Source of the DNA: DASQYE01 sp035940775
GTDB lineage: Bacteria > Acidobacteriota > Blastocatellia > Pyrinomonadales > Pyrinomonadaceae
DNA: 64,000 nt
Assembly (NCBI GenBank): GCA_035940775.1
Contig: DASZEN010000008.1
Location: 161,815 to 225,814, forward strand
Direction of reading: 5' to 3'
The position numbers and the translations under genes are program-made. Shown in pieces: positions 35,306 to 42,512 of this stretch; within the stretch, counting starts at the first letter, position 1; each line of letters begins with the position of its first letter. The notes under the pieces are model-generated. The model searched no databases. It saw only the letters and a list, made by a program, of their open reading frames with translations, and was not told where the DNA came from.

Positions 35306-36685
35306 TCACTGTCCTTCGAGCTTGATGCGAAATCGTTCGGCCATGCGATAGAAGGTGCGCCGGTCTATGCCCAGAATCTCAGCGGCGCGCGTGCGATTCC
35401 CCCCGACCTTTTCCAGCACATAAATCAGGTAGCGCCGCTCAAGCTCGTCCAGCGAGACGAGGTCGCTATAGAGCGCGACAAGCGGCGCGTCCGGGTTGTG
35501 ACGACGCGCCCCGCCCGACTGTACCTTCGCGGGCAAATCTTCGGCGGCGACCTCGACGCCGCGCGCTCTTATCGCAGCATATTCGACGGCCGATTCCAGC
35601 TCGCGCACATTGCCGGGCCAATCGTAGGCGACGAGCATGGAGAGCGCCGCCTCCGAAAAGCTACGCGCACGCACGCCGTCGCCTGTGGTCGCGCGCCGTA
35701 GGAATCGCTCTGCGAGAAGCGGGATGTCGCTGCGCCGCTCTGAGAGCGGCGGCACGCGAAGGGTAACGACGCCGAGACGATAGAAAAGGTCTTCGCGAAA
35801 TGTGCCCGCCCTGACCTCGCTCTCAAGGTCTCGATTTGTGGCGGCGACGACGCGCGCATCCACGTAGACGGAACGCGACGCGCCGACGCGGCGGATTTCG
35901 CCCTCCTGCAAAGCCCGCAGCAGCTTGACCTGCATCGCGGGGCTCGTCTCCCCGACCTCGTCTAAAAAGAGCGTGCCGCCTTCGGCCTCCTCCCAGAGTC
36001 CTTTGCGGTCGGCGACCGCGCCCGTAAACGCGCCGCGCATGTGCCCGAACAATTCGGCTTCGAGCAGCGTCTCGGTCAGTGCGCCGCAATTGACGGCGAC
36101 GAACGTGTGCGCCGCGCGCGGGCTGTGCTTATGAACGGCGCGCGCCACCAACTCCTTGCCCGTGCCGGACTCGCCCGTTACGAGCACGGTCGAGCGCGTC
36201 GGCGCAACGCGCGCGATCTCCTTGTAAAGCTCGATCATGGCGGGCGAACGGCCCAGCAGCCCCGTCTCTTCATAGCGCGCCGAGAGCGTTTCCGGCCCCG
36301 CCTGCTGCTCGCCGTCATCAATTGTGCGGATCGTGCGCTCCATCGCGCGGCGCGCCGTCTCGACAACCTCTTCGACCTTGAAGGGTTTCGAGATGAAGTC
36401 CCATGCGCCCTCGCGCGTCGCCTCAACGGCCGCTTCGAGCGACCCGAAGCCCGTCAGGAGGATGACGGGGCAGCGGTCGCGCAGGCTCTTCAGCAAATCC
36501 AGGCCGGATTCTTCGGCTTCGAGGTTGACATCGCTGATGATGAGATCGAATTGACGCTCTGCGGCCAGCTCGCGCGCTCTCTCCGGCGTCTGCGCCGTCA
36601 CGGCCACCCAGCCCTGCTCCGCGAAAATCTCGCGCAGCAATTCGCAGGAGGCGCGGTCATCGTCAACGACAAGAATACTCTTCAT
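35306..36685 (-). CDS. NtrC-type sigma-54-dependent response regulator
   Basis: The 459-residue protein has three domains. The receiver (1-120) has acidic residues at 8-10 and the phosphorylation site Asp52 (LIISDVN). The AAA+ sigma-54 interaction domain (about 150-380) has Walker A GESGTGKELVARAV, the GAFTGA sigma-54 contact loop and Walker B GGTLFLDEVGE. A Fis-type helix-turn-helix ends the protein (NRTRAAEILGIDRRTFYRMA). It activates sigma-54 promoters after phosphorylation. Its start overlaps the stop of the histidine kinase gene (ATGA), so the two form a two-component system. Targets are unknown; no -24/-12 promoter was identified nearby. Confidence 0.94.
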   Translation of the reverse strand: MKSILVVDDDRASCELLREIFAEQGWVAVTAQTPERARELAAERQFDLIISDVNLEAEESGLDLLKSLRDRCPVILLTGFGSLEAAVEATREGAWDFISKPFKVEEVVETARRAMERTIRTIDDGEQQAGPETLSARYEETGLLGRSPAMIELYKEIARVAPTRSTVLVTGESGTGKELVARAVHKHSPRAAHTFVAVNCGALTETLLEAELFGHMRGAFTGAVADRKGLWEEAEGGTLFLDEVGETSPAMQVKLLRALQEGEIRRVGASRSVYVDARVVAATNRDLESEVRAGTFREDLFYRLGVVTLRVPPLSERRSDIPLLAERFLRRATTGDGVRARSFSEAALSMLVAYDWPGNVRELESAVEYAAIRARGVEVAAEDLPAKVQSGGARRHNPDAPLVALYSDLVSLDELERRYLIYVLEKVGGNRTRAAEILGIDRRTFYRMAERFRIKLEGQ

Positions 36686-38352
36686 AGGGTTTGCGCCCCT
36701 GCCTCTGCGCCGCGATTGCTTACGGTCTCTGCCGACTCCTCTTCTTCATCCGGCTTCGACATGGCGGGGAACCGTAGAAGAAAACGAGTGCCGCGCCCCG
36801 TCTCGCTTTCGACCTCAATCGCGCCGTGATGATCGCTCATCACCTGGCGGACGACCACCAGACCGAGGCCGGTTCCGCGCCCGCGCTCCTTGGTCGTATA
36901 AAGGGGATCGAAGATACGCAGGCGCACGTCCTCGGCCATCCCGCTGCCCGTGTCCGCAAATTCGACGGCGACGACGCGCGCCGCCGCCGCCGCCCCTTGC
37001 GTCCCACTTTCGACGCCCGTGCGTATACGAAGCTCGCCCCCGTCGGGCATCGCATCGAGCGCATTGTTGATGAGATTGATAAAGACCTGCTGCAAACGGT
37101 CTGCGTCGCCCGCGACCCGTGGCAGGCCCTCGCCGAGTGTTGTGACGAGCCGGACGCCGCGCGCGTCGAGCGTGGGCGCGGTGGCGTCGAAGATGCGTTC
37201 CAGGAGCGCGTTGAGATCGAGCGCGGTCTGCTCTATGGCTTCGGGGCGGGTGCGGTCGAGCATGCCGCGCACGATGCGCTCGATTCGCTCTATCTGTACG
37301 CCGATGGTCTCAAGGCGCTGTAGTGCGCCCTCGTCCGGCCCGAGCCGCGTGCGTAGCAACTGGACGTGGCCGCTAATCAGGTTGAGCGGCGTGCCCACCT
37401 CATGCGCAAACTGCGCGGCGGTCTGCCCTGCGGCCGCCAGCCGCTCCAGTTCCGTCAAGCGCCGCGTCGTCCGCCACAACTCAAGATTGGCCTCCTCCAA
37501 CTGCTCGTTGCGCTGCTCAAGCTCGGCCGTGGCATCGCGCACGCGCTCCTGAAGCACAAGCCTTTGCCCCTCGCGCTCTTCCGTCATTATGCGAATGCGC
37601 TCGATCATTCGATTGAAGGCGCGAGAGAGCAGACCCAGCTCGTCGGGCGCGCGCGCCGGGGCCTTAACGGCGAGGTCGCCCGATTCGGCCTGTGACATGA
37701 CTTCCAGCAGCCGTTCAATCGGGCGATAGATGAGACGGCGAAACAACAGGTAAGTGGCGAGCGTGATGAGCGCGACGGCCGCCAGCACGATCCATATCGC
37801 CATCCGCTCATAGCGCACGGCGATTGAGGGCGCGTCGTCGAGTTGTTCGACGACTTCGACCGCACCGCTAAAGCGGCCCTGATCCGCTACGGGCGCGAAA
37901 ACTCTGTAGAGGGAATTGCTTGCGTTCTCGGGCCGGTCGTTCGTCAGGCTCGACGACAGGCCGTTGCGCAGCGCGGCCTTGGTCTCTTCGGGGATGGCTG
38001 CGGCGGGCTCCTCGCTGCCCGGCGAGGCGGCCGTCTCTACATAGACGCCACCGACTCTCTCCCAGATGCGTATGCGGACGACGCCGGGACGCGCGCCGCT
38101 CGCCACGGTCGCGGCATGGGCCAACGCCTGCGGGTCGCGCGGGGCGGGCATGTGGCTGATCTGCTCGGCCAGATTGATCGCTTGCAGTTCGGCGCGGGCC
38201 TTCTGCTCCTCGCGTACAAGCTCGGCGACGCGCTCGTTTGTGATCGCCAGCGCCGCCGCCAGCACGGCGATAGTAACCGCCGAAGCGACCAGCGTTGTCT
38301 TCGTATGCAGCTTGAGGGGGCTCATAGGACGAACCTGACCGAAGCGCATCAC
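36682..38352 (-). CDS. Membrane sensor histidine kinase
   Basis: The 556-residue protein has one membrane helix near residues 18-37, an extracytoplasmic sensor of about 150 residues, a second helix (AIWIVLAAVALITLATYLLF), a HAMP linker, a coiled coil, and the kinase core. The phospho-acceptor is the His in QFAHEVGTPLNLISGH. ATPase motifs are the N box (NLINNALDAM), DTGSGMAED and GRGTGLGLVVVRQVM. It phosphorylates the response regulator whose gene overlaps by 4 nt. The sensor part is not similar to any ligand domain I recognise. Translation may instead start at the Met ten codons in (MSPLKLHTK). Confidence 0.93.
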   Translation of the reverse strand: MMRFGQVRPMSPLKLHTKTTLVASAVTIAVLAAALAITNERVAELVREEQKARAELQAINLAEQISHMPAPRDPQALAHAATVASGARPGVVRIRIWERVGGVYVETAASPGSEEPAAAIPEETKAALRNGLSSSLTNDRPENASNSLYRVFAPVADQGRFSGAVEVVEQLDDAPSIAVRYERMAIWIVLAAVALITLATYLLFRRLIYRPIERLLEVMSQAESGDLAVKAPARAPDELGLLSRAFNRMIERIRIMTEEREGQRLVLQERVRDATAELEQRNEQLEEANLELWRTTRRLTELERLAAAGQTAAQFAHEVGTPLNLISGHVQLLRTRLGPDEGALQRLETIGVQIERIERIVRGMLDRTRPEAIEQTALDLNALLERIFDATAPTLDARGVRLVTTLGEGLPRVAGDADRLQQVFINLINNALDAMPDGGELRIRTGVESGTQGAAAAARVVAVEFADTGSGMAEDVRLRIFDPLYTTKERGRGTGLGLVVVRQVMSDHHGAIEVESETGRGTRFLLRFPAMSKPDEEEESAETVSNRGAEAGAQTL

Positions 38353-38567
38353 GCTCGTCCTCGCCAGAATAGGCGATGCGGCGCTCGCGCCCGAAGGGCT
38401 TCATCTCGCGGCCTGATCGTATCACGGCGAGACTTTCGGAGGAATACGGGAGCAGATACGAAAGCGATGCCGTATGCGGAACATTGAATGCCTGAAATGA
38501 AAGCGCCCGCGCCTTTCATCGCGCGTTCATCCTTTCGGGCCCATCATTTCGCTTCATCGCTGATCGT

Positions 38568-39059
38568 TTACGGGCGCGTCCCGACGGAATCGACCTTCCT
38601 GTTGAGGGCTTTGAGCTGGGCCGTGGCCTCTGCGAGCGCGCCGCGTTGAATGGCGCGCTCGGCCGTCTCGATGCCCTTGAGGGTGGAGCGCAGGGTCTCG
38701 CGCTCCTGTTCGTCGCGCGCATCGCTGCGCAGGGCGCGTTCAATGGCCGCTTCGGCCTGGGCCAACGCGGAGAGCCCCGCCGGGCCCTGTCTCTTCTTCA
38801 GATGCATGATCGCTTCCGCGATCCTGTCTCCGGCCTGTTCCACGTCCGCATCACGCGCGGGCAACTGCGGCGCGATGGCGACGGGCGGCGCGCTCCTCGC
38901 AAACGATGACGAGCGAGTGGCATCGACCGACACGGTCTCCTCGACGCGCTTTTGCGAGCACGAGGGCTGGCTTGTAATAAACGCGAAGCAGAGACACCAC
39001 AGACCGAGCGCCCGGCAGCGGCGGCGGCGGCCCACTACTGCTACGCGCGCCCTGCACAT
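38568..39059 (-). CDS. Predicted secreted/anchored protein with helical C-terminus
   Basis: I place the start at 39059, where GAGGAAAAG precedes the ATG; the frame is open 29 codons further. The 163-residue product has a basic N-terminus and one hydrophobic segment (ALGLWCLCFAFIT) that could be a signal or anchor, followed by CSQK; the residues before this Cys (QPSC) do not make a standard lipobox. The remainder is helical with repeated Ala/Glu/Arg (IERALRSDARDEQERETLRS), like a small TPR or coiled coil. No family recognised. Confidence 0.55.
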   Translation of the reverse strand: MCRARVAVVGRRRRCRALGLWCLCFAFITSQPSCSQKRVEETVSVDATRSSSFARSAPPVAIAPQLPARDADVEQAGDRIAEAIMHLKKRQGPAGLSALAQAEAAIERALRSDARDEQERETLRSTLKGIETAERAIQRGALAEATAQLKALNRKVDSVGTRP

Positions 39060-39153
39060 CTTTTCCTCAGCCTCGTTGACACTACCGCCCCTCATCGCGT
39101 TTCGAGCCCGCGTTTCGCTTCCCCCGCCCCGTCGGCCCCCCCTCAAACGAGAG

Positions 39154-39193
39154 AGAGGGACGCGACCACCTCCTCAAATAGTCGCATCCCTCT
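39154..39193 (-). terminator. Hairpin downstream of the Arg-rich small gene
   Basis: AGAGGGACGCGAC (39154-39166) and GTCGCATCCCTCT (39181-39193) pair over 13 bp with one mismatch and a 14-nt loop. It lies 165-205 nt past the stop of the minus-strand gene at 39358. No clear T tract follows. Confidence 0.35.
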
Positions 39194-39357
39194 TCGGTCG
39201 CGGGCGTCTCCTCACGGCACTAACCGCCCACGCTCGCTCTCACGCGCGCCTTCCGACGCATCTCTGCCCGTACACGGCATCGGCTGCGGCGCGAGATTGC
39301 TTGCCCCCGTCGACAAGCCAGCCATGCGACAGGGGGCAACCAAACGAACTTAAAGCT

Positions 39358-39600
39358 TTACCGTCCGGTGTTATTGTTCTGCATTCCCGTACCGCCGCCC
39401 GATCTCCTGCCGCGACGATGACGACGGCGGATGCGGAGGTGGCGACGACGACGATTGCGGCGACGGCTTGACATCCCGGAAGACCGGGTGGTGGTGGTCG
39501 TCGTCGAGGTGCTCGTGCTGCTGTTCGTGTTTTGAGCGAAGACCACGCTGCCGAAACTCATAGCCAGGAGCAGCGTCATAAGGATTCCTAACTTTCTCAT
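39358..39600 (-). CDS. Small exported Arg-rich protein
   Basis: The start at 39600 has GGAGGAAT directly upstream. The 80-residue product begins with a clear signal peptide (MRKLGILMTLLLAMSFG, cleavage after VFAQ). The mature part has a Ser/Thr run (NSSTSTSTTTTTT) and then a run of about 30 residues that is mostly Arg with some His, Ile and Gly (SSRRRNRRRRHLRIRR), ending Asn-rich. A secreted polybasic peptide could bind polyanions such as DNA or acidic polysaccharide; this is inference. No family recognised. Confidence 0.6.
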   Translation of the reverse strand: MRKLGILMTLLLAMSFGSVVFAQNTNSSTSTSTTTTTTRSSGMSSRRRNRRRRHLRIRRRHRRGRRSGGGTGMQNNNTGR

Positions 39601-40006
39601 ATTCCTCCAGTGCAAAATGTGCGCGTTGAACTTTGATTTGGCAGAGCGATTCGAGAGCCGTGCCTGAAACTCAATCGCTAACCGCTCCTGCTGATTCGAT
39701 CAGGCCCGGCGTCTCGACTTCCGCTTTCGCTTTGAGCAATGCCCGTACCATTCTCGCGTAGTTAAGAGGCGAGCGCTTTTTGCGGCCTTTTCGGCCTCTT
39801 TCACACGTCGCCCGCCTGCTCTTCGGTGTGGCGATTTTGTGAGCCCGGCAAAGACGCCACACCCGCACGCCGGGAGTTGGCCCAAACCCCGCGCGCGCCG
39901 AACCCAACGCACGCGGCGCAAAAAAGAGAGAGGCTCCATAAAGGGCCAATGCCCTTTATGGAGCCTCTCTGTTCATCGGGTCAGGGCCAGCGGGCCCATC
40001 CCTCTT
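39601..40006. other. 406-nt gap between two small exported-protein genes
   Basis: It contains the strong minus-strand terminator at 39920-39970. An 8-bp inverted repeat, GTGTGGCG (39826-39833) and CGCCACAC (39855-39862), with 21 nt between, could be an operator or hairpin in front of the Arg-rich gene. A minus-strand frame at 39671-39949 covers the terminator itself and is rejected as a gene. Confidence 0.45.
39920..39970 (-). terminator. Strong intrinsic terminator
   Basis: A perfect 20-bp stem, 39927-39946 with 39951-39970, encloses the loop CAAT. Read on the minus strand the stem is followed by CTTTTTT. It sits 37 nt after the stop codon of the small exported protein gene at 40007, which makes it the best intrinsic terminator in the window. 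Confidence 0.88.
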
Positions 40007-40255
40007 TTACTTGGGCGCGCTCGCGATGCACTCCTTCTTAGCCTTCCTGGCTTCGGCCTGCGCGTCCTTGCGCTCTTTGCCCTTCTTCGTATGGGCATCC
40101 TTTATGGCCGCGTTGTAATCCTCGTTACATCTCTTCAACGCCGCAGTGCGCTCGGCGCTTGCCTTCCTGTGACCCGTCTTTGCCATCACGGCGGGCGAGA
40201 GTGCGCCGAGCGCCAGGACTATCGCCAGCGCCGAGTGTGTCAGAATGCGTTTCAT
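40007..40255 (-). CDS. Small exported Lys/Ala-rich protein
   Basis: The start at 40255 is preceded by AAGGAG with 7 nt spacing. The 82-residue product has a signal peptide (MKRILTHSALAIVLALGALS, ending PAVMA). The mature part is a basic, Ala/Lys-rich helix with two cysteines (KRCNEDYNAAIKDAHTKK, AKKECIAS) about 32 residues apart, which might form one disulphide that closes a helical hairpin. It ends at a strong terminator and is probably monocistronic and well expressed. No family recognised. Confidence 0.65.
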   Translation of the reverse strand: MKRILTHSALAIVLALGALSPAVMAKTGHRKASAERTAALKRCNEDYNAAIKDAHTKKGKERKDAQAEARKAKKECIASAPK

Positions 40256-40600
40256 CGTATGCTCCTTCAATCAAGCTATTATCAGTATCGCGTGAGCATC
40301 ATCTTTCATGCCCCGCCGGAGGAGTCGATAGCAAGCGATGGGCCACAGGCTTCGGAACCGTGGGCCGAAGCAGCGCGACTGCTCTTCGGGTGGAAATATT
40401 GGGCTTAACCGCGAGCCTGAAAACTTCTGCTCAATGGTCGCGTCGCTGGATTTCTCCGGGGCGATCTTGTCACTGACGGCAATATAGCCACACCGCACAG
40501 TAAAGAAAAAAGGTAAAAGGAAAAGAGAAAAGGAGAACAGGAGGGGGAAAGCCGACCGTTGTTTTTCAACGCTTCGGTCTCAACTTTGGCCCATCGCTTT
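40256..40600. other. 345-nt gap between small exported protein and murE
   Basis: The right third is filled by the hairpin element R4. The left part should contain the minus-strand promoter of the small protein gene. A GATAAT-like box lies about 20 nt ahead of its ribosome binding site, but no -35 is convincing. Confidence 0.4.
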
Positions 40601-40619
40601 TTACCCTTTTACTTTTCGA
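40503..40619. repeat. Heptamer-word hairpin element R4
   Basis: The left arm is built of seven-base words (AAAAGGT, AAAAGGA, AAAGAGA, AAAGGAG), the right arm (about 40589-40619) of their complements (CTTTTTA, CCCTTTT, ACTTTTC). The core GGGAAAGCCGACCGTTG is shared with element R5 at 51488-51505. The right arm encodes the final residues (KVKG) of MurE. Confidence 0.65.
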
Positions 40620-42121
40620 CTTCGTGCGGCCAGCGCTTCGCGCGCCACCTCTTTATCGTCGAAGTGGAATCGCGCGTCGCCTATGAGCTGGTAATCTTCG
40701 TGGCCCTTACCGGCGATGAGCACCAGGTCGCCCGCGCGCGCATCCTTGATGGCGTAGTGAATCGCGGCGCGACGGTCGGCGATCTTTTGATAGGGCTTCC
40801 CGGCGAGACGCATTCCCTGCTCCACGTCTGCGAGAATCTTTTCCGGGTCTTCTGTGCGCGGGTTATCGGAAGTGAGGATTACGATGTCGCTGAGGGAGGC
40901 GGCCGCCTCTCCCATCGGGGCGCGTTTCGAGCGGTCACGGTCGCCGCCGCAGCCGAAAACGGTGATGATTCTACCGGCGGCGACTCCGCGCGCCGTCCTC
41001 AGTACGTTAACCAGAGCATCATCCGTATGCGCGTAATCGACGACGACGGCGAACCCCTCGTCGTGCGGAACGCGCTCGAAGCGGCCGGGCGCGCCCGCGC
41101 ACGTCTCCAGGGCGCGGCAGATCGTATCCAGCTCGTAGCCCAACGCGAGCCCCGTCGCCGTTGCCGCCAGGATATTGTAGATGTGCGGGCGACCGACCAG
41201 CGGCGAAGAGAGTTGCCGCCTCCCCCCAGGCGTATGCAGATTGAAACGCATCCCGTCGAGCGAATGCTCGACCTCGGTCGCGGTGACCTCCGCCGACGGG
41301 TCGTGCAGCGCGTAGCGTATGACTGGCAGGCCCTTGCCTTCGAGATCGCGCGCCAGTTCCAGCCCGTGCGCGTCGTCAAGGTTTAAGACGGAGACGCGCG
41401 GGTGCGAGCCGAGGCTGCCGTCGAAGAGGCGACGTTTGGCAGCGAAGTATGCCTCCATAGTCTTGTGATAATCGAGGTGGTCGCGCGTCAGGTTTGTCCA
41501 GACGGCCACGCTGAAATCAAGCGCGTCGCAACGATGCAGGTCAATGGCCTGCGACGAACACTCCATGATGGCCGTGCGGCAACCGGCCTCGACCGCCCGG
41601 CGTAAGTATCGCTGCATATCGCTCGCTTCGGGCGTTGTGCGCTCGGCCTTGCATCTTTCGTTTGCGATGCGATACTCGACCGTCCCGGTCATCGCCACGC
41701 ACTCGCCCGCAGCTTCACTGATGGCCCCCACCAGATAGGTCGTCGTCGTCTTACCGTTCGTGCCCGTAATGCCGACCAGATTAAGCTCGCGTGACGGATG
41801 ATTGTGGACTGTGGCGGCCGCCTGGGCCAGGGCTCGGCGCGCGTCGGCGACTTCGAGCCACGCGCCGCGAAAATCCTCCGGGCGCGGGCGTTCCGAGACG
41901 ACCCCGACCGCGCCCCGGCCCATCGCCTGCTCGACGAAGCGATGAGCGTCCAGAGTCCCGCCGCGGATGGCGACGAATAGAGTGCCCTCGCGGGCCTGAC
42001 GCGAATCATGCGTCACGTCAAACACTTCGCTATCTTCATCGCCCGTGGACTTTGCGCCGGTCGCGCGCGCCACCTCGCCCAGCGTCACGGGGCGCTTTTG
42101 ATCCTTCGATTCAGATACCAT
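40601..42121 (-). CDS. murE: UDP-MurNAc-tripeptide synthetase
   Basis: The 506-residue protein is MurE by its ATP-binding loop GITGTNGKTTTTYLVG, the UDP-MurNAc region, and the motif DNPRTEDP, which in the family marks specificity for meso-diaminopimelate. It adds the third amino acid to UDP-MurNAc-Ala-Glu in the cytoplasm during peptidoglycan synthesis. Domain order (N-terminal UDP-binding, central ATPase, C-terminal DAP-binding) and length are normal. It stands alone, away from any mur cluster. A DAP-type wall fits the DAP-decarboxylase-like gene at 29957. Confidence 0.93.
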   Translation of the reverse strand: MVSESKDQKRPVTLGEVARATGAKSTGDEDSEVFDVTHDSRQAREGTLFVAIRGGTLDAHRFVEQAMGRGAVGVVSERPRPEDFRGAWLEVADARRALAQAAATVHNHPSRELNLVGITGTNGKTTTTYLVGAISEAAGECVAMTGTVEYRIANERCKAERTTPEASDMQRYLRRAVEAGCRTAIMECSSQAIDLHRCDALDFSVAVWTNLTRDHLDYHKTMEAYFAAKRRLFDGSLGSHPRVSVLNLDDAHGLELARDLEGKGLPVIRYALHDPSAEVTATEVEHSLDGMRFNLHTPGGRRQLSSPLVGRPHIYNILAATATGLALGYELDTICRALETCAGAPGRFERVPHDEGFAVVVDYAHTDDALVNVLRTARGVAAGRIITVFGCGGDRDRSKRAPMGEAAASLSDIVILTSDNPRTEDPEKILADVEQGMRLAGKPYQKIADRRAAIHYAIKDARAGDLVLIAGKGHEDYQLIGDARFHFDDKEVAREALAARSRKVKG

Positions 42122-42512
42122 TTCCTAATCCATTCAGGCTCTCGGAAGCTCGGAAGGGCTGCGGCGTGACTCGAACCGCCCGAGACCCCCACGCGCGCAA
42201 ATCTTAAAGTCTGGTTGATACCACAGCGACGTATCACAAGCAAAGCGGGGTTGGATGCCGAACGGCGACCGAAGATGAGGGCCGCCTCGGCGTGCACGCG
42301 CGCACGCGCCCGGTCGCTGGCCGAGCAGAAATCGCGTCCCGGTAAGTCGGTCGATTGAACATAGGCTTGTGGTGTCCGCGATTATTGTGTTAGCTTGCAC
42401 AGCATACGAGCTGGAATAATCTTTGCGAGTTTCGAGGAATCTTCCGAAATCGTCAGCGCCAGCATACCCTGTTCTCAATCCACAAAAATCAGGAGCCGTC
42501 AGGAGTCATATA
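42122..42512. other. 391-nt divergent region between murE and TonB receptor
   Basis: The only structured item I can support is the promoter-like pair at 42395-42422 for the receptor gene. A minus-strand frame that covers much of the region (42134-42478) has no domain features. The murE promoter was not located. Confidence 0.4.
42395..42422 (+). promoter_or_regulatory. Putative promoter of the TonB receptor gene
   Basis: TTGCAC (42395-42400) and TAATCT (42417-42422) are 16 nt apart, about 90 nt before the start codon. The rho gene has the same arrangement (TTGCAC, 16 nt, TAATAC), which raises confidence in both. Confidence 0.4.

Noticed and set aside
39671..39949. Minus-strand 92-residue frame
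   Set aside because: It runs through the strong intrinsic terminator and has no family features.
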